NCBI RefSeq assembly: GCF_014196425.1
Contig: NZ_JACIDR010000003.1
Location: forward strand, 248,001-312,000
DNA: 64,000 nt
Direction of reading: 5' to 3'
Source of the DNA: Hansschlegelia beijingensis
GTDB lineage: Bacteria; Pseudomonadota; Alphaproteobacteria; Rhizobiales; Methylopilaceae
The translations under genes and the position numbers were made by a program. The notes below the pieces were generated by a model, which ran no database searches, was not told the DNA's origin, and saw only the letters and a list, made by a program, of their open reading frames with translations. Numbering within the stretch: the first letter of the stretch is position 1; each line of letters starts with the position of its first letter. Positions 17,049-27,791 of this stretch are shown here, piece after piece.

Positions 17049-17924
17049 ATGCCGCGGTCCATCAAGCAACTCGTCCTCGCCGTCTATCACGCCGCCGTCG
17101 AGCCCCTGACGGCGCTGAGGCGGCGCTCCGCCCGGCTCGCGATGTTCGAGCCGCGAGGGGAGGCGTGGCCTCCGGAGATCAGCGTGCGGGCGTTGCGCGC
17201 CCGCGACTGCCCCCCGCGCTGCAAGGCGCACCCGCACAGGATCGAGGGCGTCGTGTCGCGCTATCTGGGCGGCCCGCGCAAGCCGTCCCGGCTGACCCCG
17301 CTGGTGATCGACCTCGAGAAGTACCCGACCAACGCCGCGTTCGAGGCCTATGTCAGGAAGCGCTCCTCACGCAGCCTGCCCAAGGTGCGCCAGGCCCAGC
17401 GGCTCGGCTACCGGGCCGGCCGCTTCCCGCTCTCGCGCCACGTGCACGACGTGCACGCGGTCAAGACCTCGATGAAGCGACGCGCCTTCGGACTGGTGCT
17501 GGACTACTGGCTGCTGCGGCTCGAGGACGTCGGCAAGCCCGCGGTGAAGCCGGTCGCGTGGCGGCCGCCGCCCTGCCGGCGACACTGGACCATGTGGTGG
17601 GGCGTCTTCCTGCCCGAGCCCGGCCACGCCCAGGGGCCGGTCACGGTCGACGAGCGGCTCGTCGCCTATGTGAAGCTCGTGCGCCGCGGCGACTTCATCC
17701 ACTACGCGGATCTGATGGGGCACGCCGACAGCCTGGACGCCAACGTCATGGCGCTGCTGCATTTCGAGATCATGAAATGGCTGCTCGACCGCGAGGACCC
17801 GCTGGTCCTCGGGGTGCGCGCGGTGCTCTACGGCGCGGCGGAGCAGGGCGGGGAAGGGCTCGTGACCTGGAAGAAGCGGGCCGGTTTCGAGCCGGCCCGT
17901 CTGACGCTGGTCGAGGAGAGCTGA
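17049..17924 (+). CDS. Conserved hypothetical protein, possibly GNAT-fold acyltransferase
   Basis: I do not recognise a named family for this 291-residue protein. It is rich in arginine and tryptophan, with RKRSSRSLPKVRQAQRLGYRAGRFPLSRHVHDVHAVKTSMKRRA near the middle and a late GGEGLVTWKKRAGFEPARL. That last pattern resembles the end of GNAT or FemAB-type acyltransferases, in which a WK-x-R-x-GF motif closes the acceptor site. This is a weak hint only. It is a single gene between flgD and mnmA with short gaps on either side. Codon use matches its neighbours, so it is probably native. Confidence 0.55.
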   Translation: MPRSIKQLVLAVYHAAVEPLTALRRRSARLAMFEPRGEAWPPEISVRALRARDCPPRCKAHPHRIEGVVSRYLGGPRKPSRLTPLVIDLEKYPTNAAFEAYVRKRSSRSLPKVRQAQRLGYRAGRFPLSRHVHDVHAVKTSMKRRAFGLVLDYWLLRLEDVGKPAVKPVAWRPPPCRRHWTMWWGVFLPEPGHAQGPVTVDERLVAYVKLVRRGDFIHYADLMGHADSLDANVMALLHFEIMKWLLDREDPLVLGVRAVLYGAAEQGGEGLVTWKKRAGFEPARLTLVEES

Positions 17925-18003
17925 ACCGGCCGGGCTTTCGCCGCGCGGCCGCGCGCGCTAAGACCCGCTCGATTTTCTGGTAGCAGCCGCCATCTCAAGT
18001 CCC

Positions 18004-19179
18004 ATGAAACTCGACCTCGATCTCCCGGGCGACCCGGCCGCGACGCGCGTCGTCGTGGCGATGTCGGGCGGCGTCGACTCCTCCGTGGTCGCCGGGCTGC
18101 TCAAGCGCTCAGGCTATGATGTCGTGGGCGTGACGATGCAGCTCTACGATCATGGCGCCGCGACCGCCCGCAAGGGCGCCTGCTGCGCCGGCCGCGACAT
18201 CCACGACGCGCGCGACGTCGCCGACCGGCTCGGCATCCCGCATTATGTGCTGGATTACGAGGCGCGGTTCCGCCAGGCGGTGATCGAGCCCTTCGCGGCG
18301 AGCTATCTCGCGGGCGAGACGCCGATCCCGTGCGTGGCCTGCAACCAGACGGTCAAGTTCCTCGACCTGCTCGGCATGGCCCGCGACCTCGGAGCCGCGG
18401 CGCTCGCGACCGGCCACTATGTCGCGAGCCGGGCGGTTCCGGGGGGCGGCCGGGGTCTGTTCCGCGCGGCCGACCAGGACCGCGACCAGAGCTACTTCCT
18501 CTACGGCACGACCTCGGAGCAGCTTTCGATGCTGCGCTTCCCGCTCGGCGAGATGACCAAGCCGCAGGTGCGCGAGCACGCGCGCGAGCTCGGCCTCTCG
18601 GTCGCGGACAAGCCCGACAGCCAGGACATCTGCTTCGTGCCGCAGGGTCGCTATTCGGACGTCATCGAGAAGCTGAAGCCCGGCGCGGCCGAGCCGGGTC
18701 CGATCCGCCATGTCGACGGACGCGAGCTCGGGCGGCACGAGGGCGTACTTCGCTACACGGTCGGCCAGCGGCGCGGCCTCGGGCTCAACGATGGCGGCGA
18801 GCCGCTGTTCGTGGTGCGGATCGAGGCGGCGACCAGGACGCTGGTGGTCGGCCCCCGCGAGGCGCTCGCGGCCCGCACCATTCGCCTGCGGAGCCTGAAC
18901 TGGCTCGGCGACGGCCCCTTCGACGCGCTCCCTGCCGACGGGATCGCGGTGCGCGCCAAGGTGCGCTCGACGCGCGCCCCCGCGCCGGCGCGGCTGCGCC
19001 CGGTCGGGGACGGGGAGGCGGAGGTCGAGCTGCTCGACGGCGAGAGCGGCGTCGCCCCCGGGCAGGCCTGCGCGCTCTATGACGACGGGACCGGCGAGCG
19101 CGTGCTCGGCGGCGGGATCATCCGGGGCGCCGCAAGCGGCGCGCGCCCGGCCAACCAGCTGAGCGAGGCGGCGGCGTGA
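18004..19179 (+). CDS. mnmA: tRNA 2-thiouridine(34) synthase MnmA
   Basis: This 391-residue enzyme adds sulfur to uridine 34 of Lys, Glu and Gln tRNAs. The PP-loop [17 protein letters not shown] binds ATP. Cys113 in the [10 protein letters not shown] motif and Cys210 in [10 protein letters not shown] match the catalytic pair of MnmA. The [12 protein letters not shown] stretch marks the central domain, and a beta-barrel C-terminal domain follows. Its stop overlaps the GTG start of the next gene, so the two are probably cotranscribed. Confidence 0.96.
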   Translation: MKLDLDLPGDPAATRVVVAMSGGVDSSVVAGLLKRSGYDVVGVTMQLYDHGAATARKGACCAGRDIHDARDVADRLGIPHYVLDYEARFRQAVIEPFAASYLAGETPIPCVACNQTVKFLDLLGMARDLGAAALATGHYVASRAVPGGGRGLFRAADQDRDQSYFLYGTTSEQLSMLRFPLGEMTKPQVREHARELGLSVADKPDSQDICFVPQGRYSDVIEKLKPGAAEPGPIRHVDGRELGRHEGVLRYTVGQRRGLGLNDGGEPLFVVRIEAATRTLVVGPREALAARTIRLRSLNWLGDGPFDALPADGIAVRAKVRSTRAPAPARLRPVGDGEAEVELLDGESGVAPGQACALYDDGTGERVLGGGIIRGAASGARPANQLSEAAA

Positions 19180-19817
19180 GCGTCCAGTACGATCTGGCGG
19201 GCCAGAAGAAGGCCTATGAGAGCTGGGCGCCGTTCTACGACAAGGTCTACGTCAAGTTTCTCGCCGACGGGCAGCGCAAGGCGGCGGCCGCGGCGGCGGC
19301 CTGCGGCCCCGACATCCTCGAGGTGGGCGTCGGCACCGGCCTGGTGCTGCGCTACTACCCGCCGCACGCCCGCGTGGTGGGCGTCGATCTCTCAACCCAC
19401 ATGCTCGCCAAGGCGCGCGAGAAGGTCGTGAGCGAAGGCCTCCGGCAGGTCCGCGGCCTCGTCTGCATGGACGCCTGCAATCTCGGGCTGCCGGACGCCT
19501 CGTTCGACGCCGTGACGGTGCCGTTCGTCATCACGCTGGTGCCGGACCCGGAGGGCGCGCTCGACGAGATGCGCCGCGTGCTGCGGCCGGGCGGCGAGAT
19601 CATCGTCGCGTCCAAGATGGGAGCGGAGGGCGGCCTGCGCATGAAGCTCGAAACCGCGCTCGCGCCGCTCGTGAAGAAGGTCGGCTGGTCGACCGACTTC
19701 AAGGTCTCGCGCCTGCGCGCCTGGGCCGCGACCACGCCCGACATGGCGGTGGTCGACGTCCAGCCGATCTTTCCCGCGCCGTTCTTCCAGCTGATCCGGA
19801 TAAAGCGCGCGGGCTGA
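19176..19817 (+). CDS. pmtA: PmtA-type phosphatidylethanolamine N-methyltransferase
   Basis: This 213-residue class I SAM-dependent methyltransferase carries the SAM-binding motif [15 protein letters not shown] and the acidic post-I strand VVGVDLS. The start ([12 protein letters not shown]) and the run [32 protein letters not shown], then KKVGWSTDF, match the Rhodobacter-type PmtA enzymes. These convert phosphatidylethanolamine to phosphatidylcholine. It begins with GTG inside the mnmA stop. A general methyltransferase of another substrate remains possible. Confidence 0.72.
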   Translation: MSVQYDLAGQKKAYESWAPFYDKVYVKFLADGQRKAAAAAAACGPDILEVGVGTGLVLRYYPPHARVVGVDLSTHMLAKAREKVVSEGLRQVRGLVCMDACNLGLPDASFDAVTVPFVITLVPDPEGALDEMRRVLRPGGEIIVASKMGAEGGLRMKLETALAPLVKKVGWSTDFKVSRLRAWAATTPDMAVVDVQPIFPAPFFQLIRIKRAG

Positions 19818-19869
19818 GGCGTTCAACCGCTCTTGCATCCGCTGCGGCGCGCACGACGTAAGTCCTCGC

Positions 19870-21228
19870 ATGCCTTCCGATCGCGATCTCGAACGTAACC
19901 GTCTGTCCGCCCGCGTCGGGCGCTACGCCCGCGTCGGCGTCAATGTCGGCGGCGTCGCGGCGCGGATCGCGCAGGCGCAGCTGTTCGGGCGCGCCGCCGG
20001 CCGGGCCGACCGGGCGGCCGATCTGAGAGCCGCGCTCGGCGGCCTCAAGGGCCCGATCATGAAGGTGGCCCAGCTGCTCGCCACCATCCCGGACGCGCTG
20101 CCCCCGGAATACGCGGCCGAACTCGCCCAGCTCCAGTCCGACGCGCCGCCGATGGGCTACGGCTTCGTGCGCCGCCGGATGGCGGCCGAGCTGGGACCGG
20201 ACTGGCTCGACAAGTTCGGCTCGTTCGAGAAGGAGCCGGCCGCCGCGGCCTCGCTCGGCCAGGTGCACCGCGCGACCGACCATCAGGGCGCGCCGCTCGC
20301 CGTGAAGCTGCAATATCCCGACATGGCCTCGACCGTGGAGGCTGATCTCGGCCAGCTCAGGCTGCTGTTCGACATTCGCCGCCGGTTCGACGCCTCGATC
20401 GACACCAGCCAGATCGTCGAGGAGATCGGAGCCCGCATCCGCGAGGAGCTGGACTACCGCCACGAGGCCAGGAACGCGGCGCTCTACGGGCTGATGCTCG
20501 ACGGCGTCCCCGAAGTGCGCGTGCCGGGCGTGCGGCCGGAGCTCTCGACCGGGCGCCTGCTCACGCTCGACTGGCTCGAGGGAACGCGGCTGCTCGATCA
20601 CAAGGACGCGCCGCTCGAGATCCGCAACCGGCTGGCGGTCGCGATGTTCAAGGCGTGGTGGGGTCCGTTCTCGACCCATGGGGTGATCCATGGCGACCCG
20701 CACCTCGGCAACTACACGGCGTTCTCGGAAGGCGGCGAGCCGCAAGGCATCAACCTGCTCGATTATGGCTGCATCCGCATCTTCCCGCCGTCCTTCGTGG
20801 GCGGCGTGGTCGATCTCTATGAGGGCCTGCGCGACGGCGACGAGGCGCGGGTCGTCCGTGCCTACGAGGTCTGGGGCTTCAAGAACCTCAAGCGCGAGCT
20901 GATCGACGTCCTGAACATCTGGGCGCGCTTCATCTACGGCCCGCTGCTGGACGACCGGGTGCGCACCATCGCGGACGGCGTATCGCCCGGCGAATACGGC
21001 CGCAAGCAGGCCTTCGAGGTCCAGCAGGAGCTGAAGCGCAAGGGCCCCGTGACGGTGCCTCGCGAGTTCGTGTTCATGGACCGGGCGGCGATCGGGCTCG
21101 GCGCCGTCTTCCTGCACCTGCAGGCCGAACTGAACTTTTCGGCCCTGTTCCGGGAGGCGATGGGGGACTTCTCGGAGGCGCAGGTCGCCGCGCGGCAGAG
21201 CGCGGCGCTGAAGGCCGCGGGGCTATGA
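19870..21228 (+). CDS. ABC1/UbiB-family atypical kinase
   Basis: This 452-residue protein belongs to the UbiB/ADCK family of atypical kinases linked to ubiquinone supply. Landmarks are LKGPIMKVAQLLATIPDALPPEY (the KxGQ-type regulatory helix, here KVAQ), AAASLGQVHRA (the Ala-rich loop), the lysine in LAVKLQYP, EELDYRHEARN and the HGDPHLGNY catalytic loop followed by LLDYG. There is no obvious C-terminal membrane helix, unlike E. coli UbiB, so it is more likely one of the soluble paralogues. It stands alone between pmtA and the oxidase subunit gene. Confidence 0.87.
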   Translation: MPSDRDLERNRLSARVGRYARVGVNVGGVAARIAQAQLFGRAAGRADRAADLRAALGGLKGPIMKVAQLLATIPDALPPEYAAELAQLQSDAPPMGYGFVRRRMAAELGPDWLDKFGSFEKEPAAAASLGQVHRATDHQGAPLAVKLQYPDMASTVEADLGQLRLLFDIRRRFDASIDTSQIVEEIGARIREELDYRHEARNAALYGLMLDGVPEVRVPGVRPELSTGRLLTLDWLEGTRLLDHKDAPLEIRNRLAVAMFKAWWGPFSTHGVIHGDPHLGNYTAFSEGGEPQGINLLDYGCIRIFPPSFVGGVVDLYEGLRDGDEARVVRAYEVWGFKNLKRELIDVLNIWARFIYGPLLDDRVRTIADGVSPGEYGRKQAFEVQQELKRKGPVTVPREFVFMDRAAIGLGAVFLHLQAELNFSALFREAMGDFSEAQVAARQSAALKAAGL

Positions 21229-21354
21229 GCCGGCTCCCCTAGCACGCTCACTGGTATGTGGCATGCCAGACTTTCGGCGCGATTGCCGCGTCTGGGCCTT
21301 TCCGGTACATGGCGACACAACGACGCTTTCTAGACGCCGCAATGGGGAGCCAGC

Positions 21355-21645
21355 ATGGCCGATCACGCTGTCGAATACGCCGCCGCGCCGGGCAATGACT
21401 ACGCCGAGCATGAGCGCACCTACGCCAATTTCCTGAAGCTTTCCAAGGTCTGCACCGCCGCCGTGGTGCTGGTCATGATCGCGCTCGCGATCGGCGGGGT
21501 GAAGGGCCACTGGGGCCTCTGCGGCATCGGCGTGCTGCTCGCGATCGGCTCCGGCGTGATCGGCGCCATGACCCCCAAGGGATCCGTCGTGCCGTCGATC
21601 GTCGCCGGCGTGGTGCTCCTGGGCCTCTACGTGTTGTTCGGCTGA
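21355..21645 (+). CDS. aa3-type cytochrome c oxidase subunit IV-like protein
   Basis: This 96-residue protein begins with a short soluble part ending EHERTYANFLKLSK, the characteristic motif of bacterial aa3 oxidase subunit IV. Three hydrophobic segments follow (about residues 34-50, 55-72 and 78-95). Classical subunit IV has one membrane helix and about 50 residues, so this is the extended form often found before pnt genes. Its role in the oxidase is structural and not well defined. The gene ends four bases before pntAA, so it is very likely transcribed with it. Confidence 0.75.
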   Translation: MADHAVEYAAAPGNDYAEHERTYANFLKLSKVCTAAVVLVMIALAIGGVKGHWGLCGIGVLLAIGSGVIGAMTPKGSVVPSIVAGVVLLGLYVLFG

Positions 21646-21649
21646 GGCG

Positions 21650-22849
21650 ATGAGGATCGCCGTCGCCAAGGAGACCGACCCCGCCGAAACCCGAGTCGCG
21701 TTGACGCCAGACGTCGTCAAGCGGCTCGTGGGAACCGGCGCCCAGGTGACGGTCGAGAGCGGCGCGGGCCTTGCGGCCGGCGCCACGGATGAAGCCTACA
21801 GGGAAGCCGGCGCGACGATCGCCGGCTCGCGCGGCGAGGCCCTCTCGGGCGCCGACGTGCTGTTGACGGTCCGGCGCCCCGCGGCCGGCGGGCTCGAGGG
21901 TCTGAAGCCCGGCGCGCTGGTGATCGGCGTGATGGACCCCTACGGCAAGGGCGCCGAGATCGCCGAACTCGCCCGGAACGGCGCCTCGATCTTCGCGATG
22001 GAGCTGATGCCCCGCATCACCCGCGCGCAGGTCATGGACGTGCTCTCCAGCCAGGCGAACCTCGCCGGCTATCGCGCGGTGATCGACGCGGCCGCCGAGT
22101 TCGGCCGCGCCTTTCCGCAGATGATGACGGCCGCCGGCACCGTGCCGCCGGCCAGGGCCTTCGTGATGGGCGCCGGCGTCGCCGGCCTCCAGGCGATCGC
22201 CACCGCCCGCCGTCTCGGCGCGGTGGTCTCGGCGACCGACGTGCGGCCCGCCGCCAAGGAGCAGGTGGCGAGCCTCGGCGCCAAGTTCGTCGCGGTCGAG
22301 GACGACGAGTTCAAGCAGGCCGAGACCTCCGCCGGCTACGCCAAGGAGATGTCGGACGCCTACAAGGCGAAGCAGGCCGAACTGGTCGCCAGCCACATCG
22401 CCAAGCAGGACATCGTGATCACCACGGCGCTGATCCCGGGGCGCCCCGCGCCGCGGCTCATCACCACCGCGATGGTGAAGTCGATGAAGCCGGGCTCCGT
22501 GATCGTCGACCTCGCGGTCGAGCGCGGCGGCAACGTCGAGGGCTCGAAGGCCGATCAGGTGGTCGAGGTCGACGGCGTCAAGATCGTCGGCTACGCCAAC
22601 GTCGCCGGCCGGCTCGCGGCGTCCTCCTCGGCGCTCTACGCGAAGAACCTCACGGCGTTCCTCGAGACGCTGGTCTCCAAGGAGACCAAGGAGCTCGCGA
22701 TCAACTGGGACGACGAGCTCGTGAAGGCGACCGCGCTCACCCGCGACGGCGCGCTCATCCACCCGATCGTCAAGCCAGCCGACGCGCCGACGCCCGCTCC
22801 TGCGGCTGAAGCGCCCTCAGACGTTTCGCCCGTTCAGGAAGCCCGCTAA
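21650..22849 (+). CDS. pntAA: NAD(P) transhydrogenase subunit alpha, part 1 (PntAA)
   Basis: This 399-residue soluble NAD(H)-binding domain belongs to the proton-translocating transhydrogenase, which uses the proton gradient to make NADPH from NADH. It starts MRIAVAKETDPAETRVALTPDVVKRL, typical of the alanine dehydrogenase/PNT family. The Rossmann region contains AFVMGAGVAGLQAIATARRLGAVV followed by the ATDVRPAAKEQVASLGAKF stretch. The mobile loop appears as SDAYKAKQAELV. The alpha subunit is split in two here, as is common in alphaproteobacteria. pntAB starts at the base after its stop. Confidence 0.96.
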   Translation: MRIAVAKETDPAETRVALTPDVVKRLVGTGAQVTVESGAGLAAGATDEAYREAGATIAGSRGEALSGADVLLTVRRPAAGGLEGLKPGALVIGVMDPYGKGAEIAELARNGASIFAMELMPRITRAQVMDVLSSQANLAGYRAVIDAAAEFGRAFPQMMTAAGTVPPARAFVMGAGVAGLQAIATARRLGAVVSATDVRPAAKEQVASLGAKFVAVEDDEFKQAETSAGYAKEMSDAYKAKQAELVASHIAKQDIVITTALIPGRPAPRLITTAMVKSMKPGSVIVDLAVERGGNVEGSKADQVVEVDGVKIVGYANVAGRLAASSSALYAKNLTAFLETLVSKETKELAINWDDELVKATALTRDGALIHPIVKPADAPTPAPAAEAPSDVSPVQEAR

Positions 22850-23293
22850 ATGGCCGAACTCTCTCCCGACCAGGCGCTGGAACGCGCCCGCGCGGCGGCC
22901 GAGGCCGCCCGTGAATCCGCCAACGCCGCGCAGGCCTATGCGGACCAGATCGCCGACGCCGCAGGGGTCGCGCTCCATGGCGCCACCGGCGGCGTGATCG
23001 ATCCCTTCGTGTTCCGGCTCGCGATCTTCGTGCTCGCCGTGTTCGTCGGCTACTACGTCGTCTGGAGCGTGACGCCTGCGCTGCACACCCCGCTGATGGC
23101 CGTCACCAACGCGATCTCCTCGGTGATCGTCGTCGGCGCCCTGCTCGCGGTCGGCGTCGAGCTCGCCGGCGGGTCCGGGCCCTGGTGGGCGCGCGCCTTC
23201 GGCTTCGTCGCCCTCGTGCTCGCCAGCGTGAACATCTTCGGCGGCTTCCTGGTCACCGAGCGCATGCTCGGCATGTACAAGAAGAAGGGCTGA
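22850..23293 (+). CDS. pntAB: NAD(P) transhydrogenase subunit alpha, part 2 (PntAB)
   Basis: This 147-residue membrane part of the split alpha subunit opens with an Ala/Glu-rich soluble helix (about 1-45). Four hydrophobic segments then include [34 protein letters not shown], the conserved PntA transmembrane signature. It forms part of the proton channel together with PntB. It abuts pntAA without a gap and is followed five bases later by the GTG start of pntB. The N-terminal soluble helix is longer than in many homologues. Confidence 0.95.
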   Translation: MAELSPDQALERARAAAEAARESANAAQAYADQIADAAGVALHGATGGVIDPFVFRLAIFVLAVFVGYYVVWSVTPALHTPLMAVTNAISSVIVVGALLAVGVELAGGSGPWWARAFGFVALVLASVNIFGGFLVTERMLGMYKKKG

Positions 23294-23298
23294 GGCCG

Positions 23299-24693
23299 GT
23301 GACAGACCTCGTCCAGATCCTCTACCTCGTCTCCGGCGTCCTGTTCATCCTGGCGCTGCAGGGGCTCTCGAGCCCGGCCTCGTCGCGGCGCGGCAACTAC
23401 ATGGGCATGGCGGGCATGACGCTCGCCATCGCCACCACCCTGTTCGTTTCGCCGCCGCAGGGCGCGGGCGGCTGGATCCTGGTGCTGCTCGGCCTCGGCG
23501 TCGGCGGCGCGGTGGGCGCGCTCACGGCCAAGCGGATCGCCATGACGGCGATGCCGCAGCTCGTCGCGGCGTTCCATTCGCTGGTCGGCCTCGCGGCCGT
23601 CCTGGTCGCGGCGGCGGCGCTCTATGCGCCGGAAGCCTTCGGCATCGGCGCGGTCGGGACGATCCACGGCCAGAGCCTGGTCGAGATGGCGCTCGGCGTC
23701 GCGATCGGCGCGATCACCTTCACGGGCTCGATCATCGCCTTCGCCAAGCTCGACGGACGCATGTCTGGCGCGCCGATCATGCTGCCCATGCGGCACGCGA
23801 TCAACATCGGCCTCGCGGCGCTGATCGTCGTGCTCGTGGTCATCTTCTGCATGACCGAGAGCCACGCGGTCTTCTGGCTGATCGTGCTGGCGTCGCTGGT
23901 GTTCGGCTTCCTGATCATCATCCCGATCGGCGGCGCCGACATGCCGGTCGTGGTGTCGATGCTGAACTCCTACTCGGGTTGGGCGGCGGCCGGCATCGGC
24001 TTCACGCTCGGCAACCTCGCGCTGATCATCACCGGCGCGCTGGTCGGCTCCTCGGGCGCGATCCTGTCCTACATCATGTGCAAGGGCATGAACCGCTCCT
24101 TCATCTCGGTCATCCTCGGCGGCTTCGGCGGCGAGACGTCCGGGGGCGGCGGCGGCCAGGTGGAGCAGCGGCCGGTCAAGCAGGGCTCCGCCGAGGACGC
24201 GGCCTTCATCATGAAGAACGCCTCCAAGGTCATCATCGTGCCCGGCTACGGCATGGCGGTCGCTCAGGCGCAGCACGCGCTGCGTGAAATGGCCGACAAG
24301 CTCAAGGAAGAGGGCGTCGAGGTGAAGTACGCCATCCATCCGGTGGCGGGCCGCATGCCGGGCCACATGAACGTGCTGCTCGCCGAGGCGCAGGTGCCTT
24401 ATGACGAGGTGTTCGAACTCGAGGACATCAACTCCGAGTTCTCGGGCGCGGACGTGGCCTTCGTGATCGGGGCCAACGACGTCACCAACCCGGCGGCCAA
24501 GACCGACAAGACCTCGGCGATCTACGGCATGCCGATCCTGGACGTCGAGAAGGCCGGCACGGTGCTGTTCATCAAGCGCGGCATGGGCTCGGGCTACGCC
24601 GGCGTGGAGAACGAGCTGTTCTTCCGCGACAACACCATGATGCTGTTCGGCGACGCCAAGAAGATGACTGAGGCGATCGTCAGGGGCCTCTGA
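23299..24693 (+). CDS. pntB: NAD(P) transhydrogenase subunit beta (PntB)
   Basis: This 464-residue subunit has about eight or nine membrane helices and a C-terminal NADP(H)-binding domain. The latter contains VIIVPGYGMAVAQAQHAL and VKYAIHPVAGRMPGHMNVLLAEAQVPYD, both near-invariant in PntB. The start is the GTG at 23299 (VTDLVQILYLVSG). The longer frame upstream reads through pntAB in another frame and is not real. A strong terminator follows, closing the operon that probably begins with the oxidase subunit IV gene. Confidence 0.97.
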   Translation: MTDLVQILYLVSGVLFILALQGLSSPASSRRGNYMGMAGMTLAIATTLFVSPPQGAGGWILVLLGLGVGGAVGALTAKRIAMTAMPQLVAAFHSLVGLAAVLVAAAALYAPEAFGIGAVGTIHGQSLVEMALGVAIGAITFTGSIIAFAKLDGRMSGAPIMLPMRHAINIGLAALIVVLVVIFCMTESHAVFWLIVLASLVFGFLIIIPIGGADMPVVVSMLNSYSGWAAAGIGFTLGNLALIITGALVGSSGAILSYIMCKGMNRSFISVILGGFGGETSGGGGGQVEQRPVKQGSAEDAAFIMKNASKVIIVPGYGMAVAQAQHALREMADKLKEEGVEVKYAIHPVAGRMPGHMNVLLAEAQVPYDEVFELEDINSEFSGADVAFVIGANDVTNPAAKTDKTSAIYGMPILDVEKAGTVLFIKRGMGSGYAGVENELFFRDNTMMLFGDAKKMTEAIVRGL

Positions 24694-24718
24694 CCCCGGT
24701 CGGCGCATCGCAGAACCG

Positions 24719-24750
24719 AAAAGGCCGGACCGTAGCGTCCGGCCTTTTTC
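24719..24750 (+). terminator. Rho-independent terminator of the pnt operon
   Basis: AAAAGGCCGGAC pairs with GTCCGGCCTTTT around the loop CGTAGC, and the stem runs into a T tract. It lies 26 bases after the pntB stop. Confidence 0.9.
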
Positions 24751-24808
24751 TTGATATGTGCCCCAGAGCACGGCGCAGCCCCGTGAGAAGAAGACGACGG
24801 ACGCCCGC

Positions 24809-25468
24809 ATGACGACCGATCTCTCCCGCATCCTCGTCCTCGTCCGGCACGGCCAGAGCGAAGACAACGCGCAGGACCTGTTCTCCGGCCTGCGCGACCC
24901 GGCGCTCACCGCCCGCGGCGTCGACGAGGCGCGCGCGGCGGGGCGGGAGCTGAAGCGCCTGGGCCTGAGCTTCACGCACGCCTTCACCAGCGCGCTCACG
25001 CGGGCCCGCCGGACGATGGCCCTCGTCCTGTCCGAACTCGGCCAGTCCGACCTGCCGGTCGAGGCCGACCCTGCGCTGAACGAACGCGACTACGGGGAGC
25101 TGGCGGGCCTCAACAAGACCCAGGCCCGCGAGCGGTTCGGGGTGGAGCAGGTTCGCGTATGGCGCAAATCCTTCCACGCCGTGCCGCCGGGCGGGGAGAG
25201 TCTCGCCATGACGGCGGACAGGGTCTGGCCGTTCTATGAGCGGCGGATCGCGCCGGCCGTGCGGAATGGCGGGCGGGCGCTGCTGGTCGGGCACGGCAAC
25301 GCCCTGCGCTCGATGCTGATGCGCCTCGACGGCATCGACCCGGAGACCATCGAGGACGTGAACATCGGGACGGCGCAGATCCTCGTCTACGGGCTCAGCG
25401 CCGACGGCGAGCGGCTGGTGAAGGCGCGCCGGCCCGATGCCGCCGGCGAGGATCTTCGCCCGGCCTGA
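24809..25468 (+). CDS. gpmA: 2,3-bisphosphoglycerate-dependent phosphoglycerate mutase-like enzyme
   Basis: This is a 219-residue histidine phosphatase superfamily protein. The phosphorylated histidine lies in LVRHGQSEDNAQDLFSG, followed by the GpmA-like LTARGVDEA, LNERDYGELAGLNKTQARERFG and the second catalytic histidine in LLVGHGNALRSM. These features fit the cofactor-dependent glycolytic mutase (3- to 2-phosphoglycerate) rather than a broad-specificity phosphatase. The ATG at 24809 starts just before the first strand; an upstream in-frame ATG overlaps the pnt terminator region and is unlikely. It is monocistronic, with the TPP riboswitch region following. Confidence 0.82.
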   Translation: MTTDLSRILVLVRHGQSEDNAQDLFSGLRDPALTARGVDEARAAGRELKRLGLSFTHAFTSALTRARRTMALVLSELGQSDLPVEADPALNERDYGELAGLNKTQARERFGVEQVRVWRKSFHAVPPGGESLAMTADRVWPFYERRIAPAVRNGGRALLVGHGNALRSMLMRLDGIDPETIEDVNIGTAQILVYGLSADGERLVKARRPDAAGEDLRPA

Positions 25469-25587
25469 GCGGTCGCATGGCTCCGGCGGGAGACGCCGGG
25501 CCGCCGATCACGACCTGGAAGCGCCTGGCCTCCAGAACCTTGCCGAATACTCTCGACATCCTTCCCGCCCGCTCCTAACCTTCGCTC

Positions 25588-25688
25588 GTTCCGAGGGGCG
25601 TCCCGCTGCGATGCGGGGCTGAGATGGCCAGAGGCCGATCCCTTTGAACCTGATCCGGGTCATGCCGGCGAAGGGACGGGAACCGACG
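25588..25688 (+). promoter_or_regulatory. TPP riboswitch (THI element)
   Basis: The leader of thiC carries the conserved thi-box parts in order: CGAGGGGCG-type helix start, GGGGCTGAGATGG, and ACCTGATCCGGGTCATGCC followed by GGCGAAGGGA. These are the pyrimidine- and pyrophosphate-sensing elements of the thiamine pyrophosphate riboswitch. Ligand binding would lower thiC expression, probably by masking the GAGGAGAT ribosome binding site near 25763. Exact ends are approximate. Confidence 0.95.
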
Positions 25689-25751
25689 GCCGAGAGGGCG
25701 GGACTCCGCGCAAGGCCTCCCAGACGTTTCGTCAACGCCCGGATCTCCTGA

Positions 25752-27614
<1,863 letters not shown>

Positions 27615-27623
27615 ACGTTCAAA

Positions 27624-27643
27624 CGGGGCGCTGCGGCGCCCCG
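27624..27643 (+). terminator. GC-rich hairpin after thiC
   Basis: CGGGGCGC pairs perfectly with GCGCCCCG around TGCG, ten bases after the thiC stop. There is no T tract, so termination strength is uncertain. Confidence 0.55.
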
Positions 27644-27791
27644 CCTCCGCTTGATCTCCGGCCTCCACAGGGAAGGGGACCGCCGCGCCCGGCGCGCGCA
27701 AGAGCCGCGATTCAGAGCGAGCAGCTTTGCCGTGACAGAGATGCTCACGGCATGGAAACTGCACATAATAGCGCCGTGATGGAGGCTCATC